From: JBFLVQ01 sp040758525
GTDB lineage: Bacteria > Acidobacteriota > Blastocatellia > Chloracidobacteriales > JADJPF01
Length of the DNA: 19,079 nucleotides
Direction of reading: 5' to 3'
Assembly: GCA_040758525.1 (NCBI GenBank)
Contig: JBFLVQ010000099.1
Coordinates: forward strand, 1-19,079
A program made the translations under genes and the position numbers. Below are positions 14,412-19,079 of the stretch, one piece after another (within the stretch, counting starts at the first letter, position 1; every line of letters starts with the position of its first letter). The notes beneath the pieces are model-generated. The model worked only from the letters and a program-made list of their open reading frames with translations. It was not told the DNA's origin and ran no database searches.

Positions 14412-16060
14412 TCTTTACCAGCACTAAAAGATCTGTTCTCTTGATACTGTACACAGACAGGCAATTGTCGCCCGCAATCCCAACACTCTAGGTAAGCGCC
14501 GCGTCCAACAATATCTTGTAGACCATATAGGCGCACCTCTCCAGGCCACTCTATTCCATAAGCCAGCTCTCCGTTTGGTTGCGCCTCTACAACATTGCCA
14601 CCTAAGAAAAATGTCTGTTCCTCAGCACAGGCGCGTGTAAGCCAAGCAGCCGCCTCTGGCCGTAGCAAACCATAGACAATCTGTGCTGCTAGATCTGCCG
14701 CGCGCGCTGTCTCTATACGGGTTGCCGGTTCTGCATTCAGTTCATGATCAGAACTGATATAGCGTGCCTGCTGTTCAGGTGTTAAACTAGGTCGAGTGCC
14801 TAAATGCAGATGACCGCGTACACAACCATAACAGGGACCATCTTTTCTACTTACCGTAATTGCTTCAAAGAAACGCGCACGTGCATAACAACTCACAATC
14901 ACATGTGGGATTGCGCTAGTACGTAGTAGTTGTGAAATTGCCCGATCATTATCTGTGCCAGTAGCGATCAATGCTACTTCCGGTCGGTATTCAGCGATCA
15001 ATTTCGCTAATTTAGCTAGATTATCCGACTCTGGTGTAATCTGCCCTTGATAACCAAGAAAATACTGCTCTTGGTTGCGCCAAATCCAATGTGAGGCAGC
15101 GCTCTCTTGATGCCATTGGCCACCACACAAACGTGTTAGCCAGGCGGCACAAGCCTCTGCCTTTGGTCTGCCTACATCTTCAAATCCATAGATCTGTCGG
15201 ATTGGATTGGCAGCAGCAACCTCTTTTCCATCAACCAATATTAGATTTGCACCCAATCTCGCTAAGGTAGCAGCAGCTACACTACCCAAACTGCCTAAAC
15301 CTATTACCAGACAAGTATGCCCTGCTAAACTACCAGGTTTCGCACTTAGCTCTGACAATTGTGTAAATGGTGTCTCGCTAGGAAGCACGATCGGCAGAAC
15401 TGTCCAAGGCCAACTAGGATGTCCTACTAGTAATGTGCGTGCGCCACCTGCCAATACCTTCTCGATATCTCTGCGCTCATACTCTGTGCCTACTAGTAAT
15501 AATCCTTTTGCGAAATTGGCAACAACATTAATGAGATTAAGTTCACTAAAGAGATCTACATTTGGCCAGGCAGATCCTGCAAATACCCAATCAGGTATAT
15601 GTATCGCTTCACCAGGCAAGAGAAAGAAGAGTAATCCTACCTCCATTGCCACCGTGCGATAAAAGATTGCTGGCCGACCAGTGTAGATCACAGCTTCCCG
15701 TAATAGCTCATATTCAACCTCTCCACCTGTCCCTAGAAAAAGTGAACTCTCTCTACTTGCCCATCTCTCTACATTGGTGTCTAGATCATAAAAGCTGCTC
15801 TTGATCTCCAATGCTAATCGCTTTGATAGCTCTGCTATTGTTTCCTCTGTCTGCTGCTTATTTTTCCTCTCATTATCAGACACAAGAATATTGAATTGTG
15901 AAACCCCACAACTAACAAGGTATTCGAGCAGATATGCGCTACCCATTCCAGCAAGGAGAGTAATACGACGAGAGCAGAGGGTATTGCCAACGATCGGCTC
16001 AATACGTGCAAAACGATCTTTGATATCAGGCTGCCGGGTATTGGTTGTGAGAATAGACAT
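14408..16060 (-). CDS. E1/ThiF-like ubiquitin-activating-type enzyme
   Basis: The 550-residue product has two Rossmann-type parts. The N-terminal one (~30-240, LLAGMGSAY...NILVSDNE) is degenerate and lacks adenylation residues. The C-terminal one (~245-550) is an E1/MoeB/ThiF adenylation domain: GLGSLGS (254-260), the aspartate of ILVDGKE (Asp277), NPIRQ (285-289) and DVGRPKA (Lys300) for ATP binding and transfer. A CYGC pair (410, 413) and a CWDC pair (526, 529) probably form the usual four-Cys zinc site. The transfer cysteine cannot be named; other Cys include those in VSCYAR and RACAEE. This family adenylates the C-terminus of a ubiquitin-like protein and passes it on as a thioester. ATG 16060 is chosen because GGGAGG lies eight bases upstream; this overlaps the JAB gene by 35 bases. 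It is the last visible gene of the E2-JAB-E1 operon, and its stop overlaps that of the convergent phosphorylase-fold gene. Confidence 0.88.
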   Translation of the reverse strand: MSILTTNTRQPDIKDRFARIEPIVGNTLCSRRITLLAGMGSAYLLEYLVSCGVSQFNILVSDNERKNKQQTEETIAELSKRLALEIKSSFYDLDTNVERWASRESSLFLGTGGEVEYELLREAVIYTGRPAIFYRTVAMEVGLLFFLLPGEAIHIPDWVFAGSAWPNVDLFSELNLINVVANFAKGLLLVGTEYERRDIEKVLAGGARTLLVGHPSWPWTVLPIVLPSETPFTQLSELSAKPGSLAGHTCLVIGLGSLGSVAAATLARLGANLILVDGKEVAAANPIRQIYGFEDVGRPKAEACAAWLTRLCGGQWHQESAASHWIWRNQEQYFLGYQGQITPESDNLAKLAKLIAEYRPEVALIATGTDNDRAISQLLRTSAIPHVIVSCYARARFFEAITVSRKDGPCYGCVRGHLHLGTRPSLTPEQQARYISSDHELNAEPATRIETARAADLAAQIVYGLLRPEAAAWLTRACAEEQTFFLGGNVVEAQPNGELAYGIEWPGEVRLYGLQDIVGRGAYLECWDCGRQLPVCVQYQENRSFSAGKD

Positions 16061-16979
16061 AAGGATGACCTCCCAAAGAGTATCTGCGATAGCTTCCACT
16101 CACTTGCCAGCAATTGACTTCACCTGCCTGCTTAGTTGCTAGTGAGATTGTCTGTTGCAATGGTGATTGACGAGGAAAACGTGGCGGTATCATTACTAAC
16201 GTAGCCGTCTCAGCATCACGCTTGATCAAGAAAGAGGTCCAACCGCCTGGCCAACGTTCATGCTCTATAAGCTGATCTCTTAGTTGTGCTTTCTGAAGTA
16301 GCTCCCAAACCTTGCCACGTCGTGTACGATAATAGGGTGTAGCGCGTGCATGCTTTATTGCAATATGATCGGAAGCGACCACACGTGCAATTCCCAACTC
16401 TCGCACACGCTGTTCACTATCAGTGGCAAAGGCGCACACCTGCCAGCCACGGCGGGTAGTATCTTGCACAACGATCAGCGCAAGGCTGAAAAAATATCCC
16501 AGTAACTCTGCATTCTTACGATGATAAGGCAAGATATGATGATTGATATCAATTGTTGAGGGTGAAGTTCTGGCCACTGCGAATGGATGCGAATGGCCTG
16601 GTCCCAAAAAGAGTAGTTGTGGATAACGTCGGTTGATTGCTGCTACTCCTTCGTTGAAGATCTGTTCCATGGTCTGTTCATTGCCTATACAAGCATGGGC
16701 ACGGAACTTTGCTGAACAACTGGTATAGTCAGCAAACTCACGAGGCGGCAGATATACACCGCCAATGGTGAAGTGATCGATATCCCTAAGTTCGATTGGA
16801 TCAAATGGTGTACGTACACATTCTGTGCGCAGGTTCACAGCCGCCAAAGGATAGAAAACTGCCTCTAGCGGTGAGCCGATCGTACGCTGGCCACGTTGGC
16901 TCCAATATGATACCTCTGCGCTGATCGTGGCCCAAACCTGGGCATCTATTAATACACTCGGTAATTTGTCTCTTTCCAT
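16026..16979 (-). CDS. JAB/JAMM-type metallopeptidase, deubiquitinase-like
   Basis: The 317-residue product has the JAMM signature GHSHP (His129, His131) followed by SPSTID, giving Ser141 and Asp144. The spacing from His131 to Asp144 is two longer than the common HxH-x10-D. A candidate for the upstream catalytic Glu is Glu39 in SPLEAVFYPL, which sits like the Glu of the usual E..G.L.G strand, though with an unusually long stretch before HSH. Residues ~200-317 form an extra C-terminal region (ERWPGGWTSFLIKRD...) that I do not recognise. JAB enzymes in bacterial Ub-like operons trim the modifier precursor or remove it from targets. ATG 16979, with AGAGGA six bases upstream, is preferred over an upstream in-frame start at 17024, which would overlap the E2 gene. 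It lies 13 bases after the E2 gene and overlaps the E1 gene by 35 bases. Confidence 0.8.
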   Translation of the reverse strand: MERDKLPSVLIDAQVWATISAEVSYWSQRGQRTIGSPLEAVFYPLAAVNLRTECVRTPFDPIELRDIDHFTIGGVYLPPREFADYTSCSAKFRAHACIGNEQTMEQIFNEGVAAINRRYPQLLFLGPGHSHPFAVARTSPSTIDINHHILPYHRKNAELLGYFFSLALIVVQDTTRRGWQVCAFATDSEQRVRELGIARVVASDHIAIKHARATPYYRTRRGKVWELLQKAQLRDQLIEHERWPGGWTSFLIKRDAETATLVMIPPRFPRQSPLQQTISLATKQAGEVNCWQVSGSYRRYSLGGHPYVYSHNQYPAA

Positions 16980-16992
16980 ACCTTGTCCTCTG

Positions 16993-17667
16993 TTATTGGA
17001 AGAACTTGATGTTGCTCTCACCATTAGCCAACCGCATTAGTGCGAATGCATGGGGAGCAACACGATTGGCAATCACTTCCATTATGCCTATGTTATCGTT
17101 CCACTCCGTGCCATGATGTGCATATAGGCACATTGTACGTTCGCCTAACAGGTGTGAGCGATTCTCTACTGCATCTACATACTGACGATCGGCATAATGA
17201 GCTTGAGGTGGTGAATAGGGCCAGTTAGGCGGATACTCAATCACGACCGGCACCATTAGATGTCGCTTGCCACCAGGAACAATGACTGGATAGTTAAGCT
17301 TGCCCTGTTCTCGTAATCGCTGGAATTTGGCGCGTGCTTTCTCTCGTCCTTCAATATTCACAGGTAGTAGCCCAGTCCATAACAATGTGTTTGGCCGCTC
17401 TTGAATAGCAGCATGGCAGAGTATGCAGCGCAACTGGCCCTCTATTGGCGCAACATTGTCTTGGCAGCAGCGTGAACGCAATGGTTGATAGCTATTACCT
17501 ACTGTGAGTATCCAGTGTGGTAAGTATTCAGACATCTGTGTAAGATCGCGTAAAAGCAGGCGCTCCTGTTTAAGCCAGGTTAAGCCTGACAACTTAGCGC
17601 GTAACACATCAATATCTACAGTCCAATTCTTCTCTCGTCGATCTGGTAAAATCCGTCTCTGTTGCAT
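16993..17667 (-). CDS. E2/UBC-like ubiquitin-conjugating protein with N-terminal Cys cluster
   Basis: The 224-residue product has the order of an E2 core at ~105-215: a strand, LMVPVVIEYPPNWPYSPPQAHY (matching the E2 'yP...YP..PP.v.f' turn), then SHLLGERTMCLY with the candidate catalytic Cys180, then Trp189 nine residues on. Eukaryotic E2s have IC(L)..W with nearly the same spacing. The HPN motif is missing, as in many bacterial E2-like families. Before it, CC and CILCH (~70-90) may form a zinc site. The E2 would take the modifier from the E1 and pass it to a target. Translation starts at ATG 17667 behind GAGG five bases away; an in-frame GTG lies at 17673. The gene is 30 bases after the small zinc protein and 13 bases before the JAB gene. 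No other fold fits better, but the match is by motif order only. Confidence 0.78.
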   Translation of the reverse strand: MQQRRILPDRREKNWTVDIDVLRAKLSGLTWLKQERLLLRDLTQMSEYLPHWILTVGNSYQPLRSRCCQDNVAPIEGQLRCILCHAAIQERPNTLLWTGLLPVNIEGREKARAKFQRLREQGKLNYPVIVPGGKRHLMVPVVIEYPPNWPYSPPQAHYADRQYVDAVENRSHLLGERTMCLYAHHGTEWNDNIGIMEVIANRVAPHAFALMRLANGESNIKFFQ

Positions 17668-17697
17668 AACCACCTCACAGATCTTGGGCTAATGCAT

Positions 17698-17967
17698 TCA
17701 CGCGCCAAAACGATCTTCTGCTGGATTGATAGCCATAGGGGCAACATCACCTCTATGTTTCTGACGACCTGGATAGAAATCGGCTGCCTGCCAATCAGCA
17801 TTGCCAGCCATATGGGTCTGTGCAGCAGCAAGTCGTAGGTAATTTCCATCACCAAGATTCTCATAAATTATTTCGGTCAATGGACAGTGAGCGCGTGGCC
17901 CTGTGATTACAAGTGCCTGAGTAGGCACACAGCAGTTACATCTAGGTAAAATTCCATTATTTGGCAT
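17698..17967 (-). CDS. Small zinc-module protein
   Basis: The 89-residue product consists of a short lead (MPNNGILPR), one Cys module CNCC...R..C..T...Y (residues 10-35), and a tail rich in Ala, Gln and Asp. The module aligns position by position with the second and third modules of the next upstream gene's product: C-x-C-C, Leu ten residues in, Arg at 16, a lone Cys at 19-20, then S/T and Tyr. Its last residues are FGA, not the GG of a ubiquitin-like protein, and no beta-grasp pattern is visible. ATG 17967 has AGAGGA seven bases upstream; the previous gene ends 21 bases before. Tight spacing puts it in the same operon as the E2, JAB and E1 genes. Function unknown; an adaptor, substrate or E3-like partner is possible (inference). 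Confidence 0.75.
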   Translation of the reverse strand: MPNNGILPRCNCCVPTQALVITGPRAHCPLTEIIYENLGDGNYLRLAAAQTHMAGNADWQAADFYPGRQKHRGDVAPMAINPAEDRFGA

Positions 17968-17988
17968 AACTAAATCCTCTTTTCTTGT

Positions 17989-18831
17989 TTAGCGCCGGCG
18001 CCGCCGGCGTGGTCTCTCTTCTTGACCAACAATGAAGCCACCATAATAAAAAGCGGCATTTCCATCATTGAGTGCGGCCTCGATTGAATTGACCGATTCC
18101 AACTCGACTTCGTGCGGCTTCGGCACAATCGAGCCATCGAAATTGTGTACATACTCCATTCCGCTCAATGCGCAACGTATTAAACGATCCGGTGTTGCCA
18201 TCAGCGGATTTGGTGTTGGACAACAAGAACATAATCCAAATGGCAGTTGGCTAAGACGCTGGTAGCTACCTGCCACTAACACATACTCTTCTGCATTTGC
18301 CGAACAGCAAGGGAAACGTCGTCCTGTCGGCTTGATCAACGGGCGTCGTAGCTCACAACACTGGCAATGGCCATAAGGTAGTTGTCTACAATCCAGCAAC
18401 AGACCATCTGCTACACGACGTGTATAGCGGCAACCACAAGAGCGACAGACAAACAATCCCTCACGCAATTCCAGCGTGCCTGTACAGCTTTGACAGAGTC
18501 CATATTGCGGTACATCCACAGTAGGACTGACTACCGCTGGCATGCTTACAGTTGGTGTGACCGTTGGTAATACTGTTGATGGCACTGCTGATGTTGGTTC
18601 TGTGATGTTTGCCACTGGTGTAAGCACTGGCTGATCGGTCCTCGACTGCCGTTGCTTGAGAAGCGCATTAATACAGTTGAGTGCACTGCCATGCTGAGGT
18701 AGCTCAGGTTTTGGTATAGATGTCGCAGTAAGCAACGCTTTGTCTGATTCAATCTTCGCAATAGGCTTGTTTGTATCTGCCTCTGCGCGCTTACGTCGCA
18801 ACATCTCATCGACTTTACCCTTGGCGTCCAC
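17989..18831 (-). CDS. Triple zinc-ribbon-like protein with Arg-rich tail
   Basis: The 280-residue product has a basic N-terminus and a low-complexity Thr/Pro/Val/Ser stretch (~65-108), probably an unstructured linker. Three Cys modules follow, starting at Cys113, Cys156 and Cys201, each led by YG(L/H)C or FGLC. The first is a full zinc ribbon (CQSC...CRSCGC). The second and third keep CxCC and one later Cys but have Ser in place of the last ligand. The protein ends in RPRRRRRR, fit to bind RNA, DNA or acidic surfaces. The start is GTG 18831 with AAGGAG ten bases upstream; a later in-frame Met is at residue 10. It begins 28 bases after an unidentified gene and ends 21 bases before the small zinc protein. 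Beyond metal binding the role is unknown. In a Ub-like operon such treble-clef or ribbon proteins may serve as E3-like adaptors (inference). Confidence 0.78.
   Translation of the reverse strand: MDAKGKVDEMLRRKRAEADTNKPIAKIESDKALLTATSIPKPELPQHGSALNCINALLKQRQSRTDQPVLTPVANITEPTSAVPSTVLPTVTPTVSMPAVVSPTVDVPQYGLCQSCTGTLELREGLFVCRSCGCRYTRRVADGLLLDCRQLPYGHCQCCELRRPLIKPTGRRFPCCSANAEEYVLVAGSYQRLSQLPFGLCSCCPTPNPLMATPDRLIRCALSGMEYVHNFDGSIVPKPHEVELESVNSIEAALNDGNAAFYYGGFIVGQEERPRRRRRR
17993..18009. repeat. GC-rich tandem palindromes CGCCGGCG inside the Arg-tail codons
   Basis: CGCCGGCG occurs at 17993-18000 and 18002-18009, each self-complementary, in otherwise mid-GC DNA, just before the TAA of the triple zinc protein. 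The transcript could fold stably here, between two genes of one operon. It also simply encodes the Arg run. Confidence 0.45.
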
Positions 18832-18859
18832 AACCCATCATCTCCTTGCCACGATATTC

Positions 18860-19079
18860 TCACCTAGCAACGCGTACTGCCTGCTCTAGAGCTGCAGTAT
18901 GCTGTGGATTAATAAAATTGCGACCCATCTCTAGGTGACGGCGACTAAGCAACATATATTTGGAGCTTTCTAGGTAAGCAATCGCTTCCGCACGTGGCTC
19001 AATACCCAATGCTGTCGCTACCCTAGATAGAGATTCATTGCCCTTATAGATCGTGGCATGACCATAAGCTGCCATTTGA
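18860..19079 (-). CDS. C-terminal part of an unidentified protein (runs off right edge)
   Basis: The open frame runs from the window edge to the TGA at 18860-18862, giving about 73 residues. A Met occurs two codons in, but no ribosome site can be seen before it, so I treat this as the end of a longer gene. The visible sequence looks helical (SLSRVATALGI, AEAIAYLESS, LLSRRHLEMG, AALEQAVRVAR). I do not recognise it. It ends 28 bases before the triple zinc protein and is probably in the same operon. Confidence 0.5.
   Translation of the reverse strand, partial: QMAAYGHATIYKGNESLSRVATALGIEPRAEAIAYLESSKYMLLSRRHLEMGRNFINPQHTAALEQAVRVAR

Noticed and set aside
15207..15804. Long plus-strand frames opposite the E1-like gene
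   Set aside because: They mirror the E1 gene's codons, lack ribosome sites and match no known pattern.
17698..17967. Small zinc protein as the ubiquitin-like modifier
   Set aside because: It ends in FGA, has a Cys module and no beta-grasp strand pattern; it aligns with the zinc modules of its neighbour.
12672..18831. Type II CBASS (Cap2/Cap3-like genes plus phosphorylase effector)
   Set aside because: No CD-NTase is in the window, and E1 and E2 are separate genes instead of a Cap2 fusion.
1..19079. CRISPR array, insertion sequence, tRNA or rRNA
   Set aside because: No short regularly spaced direct repeats, transposase, tRNA-like cloverleaf or rRNA-like stretch was seen.

Overview
The window reads as bacterial: Shine-Dalgarno-led, tightly packed genes and moderate, slightly AT-leaning base composition by eye. 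The protein types recall Acidobacteriota (Blastocatellia-like): a Ser/Thr kinase of the 'KARDxKLxRTVALKFL' style, FSPDGK-type WD40 repeats, an M14 peptidase starting with a 'W..RAERSDFRET' segment, and GNVGIGT secreted repeats. That placement is an inference from family resemblance only.

Left part (1-8690). A cut-off M14-type secreted carboxypeptidase (minus) diverges from kptA (plus), an RNA 2'-phosphotransferase. Next comes a two-gene plus-strand unit. The first gene is a 1395-residue membrane protein that joins a Ser/Thr kinase, an nSTAND1-like P-loop NTPase and 14 WD40 repeats. The second is a GAF-AAA+-Fis activator of sigma-54 transcription. Straight after it, a -24/-12 (sigma-54) promoter candidate stands 42 bases before the start codon of a secreted protein built of ~93-residue repeats. 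A sensor kinase to activator to sigma-54 to secreted protein circuit is the simplest reading.

Middle (8691-12671). A PilZ (c-di-GMP) protein gene has its own extended -10 promoter and an upstream 12-bp palindrome. A three-gene minus-strand unit follows, in transcription order: a secreted FGE/SUMF1-fold protein; an RRM-PEGA-TM-FGE fusion; a trans-aconitate methyltransferase-like enzyme. Both FGE domains lack the complete catalytic cysteine pair of true formylglycine-generating enzymes.

Right part (12672-19079). This is the most striking region. A plus-strand gene encodes a 578-residue protein with a nucleoside-phosphorylase/nucleosidase-fold C-terminal domain. Its promoter candidate overlaps a perfect inverted repeat. 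It ends tail-to-tail, sharing stop-codon bases, with a minus-strand operon. That operon encodes (transcription order) an unidentified protein cut by the window edge, a protein with three zinc-ribbon-like modules and an Arg tail, a small protein with a fourth such module, an E2/UBC-like protein, a JAB/JAMM-like peptidase and an E1/ThiF-like activating enzyme. This is a bacterial ubiquitin-like conjugation cassette whose ubiquitin-like modifier is not visible here; it may lie beyond the right edge. The zinc proteins are candidates for the modifier-specific adaptor or E3-like component, and the phosphorylase-fold protein is a candidate target or effector; these roles are inferred.
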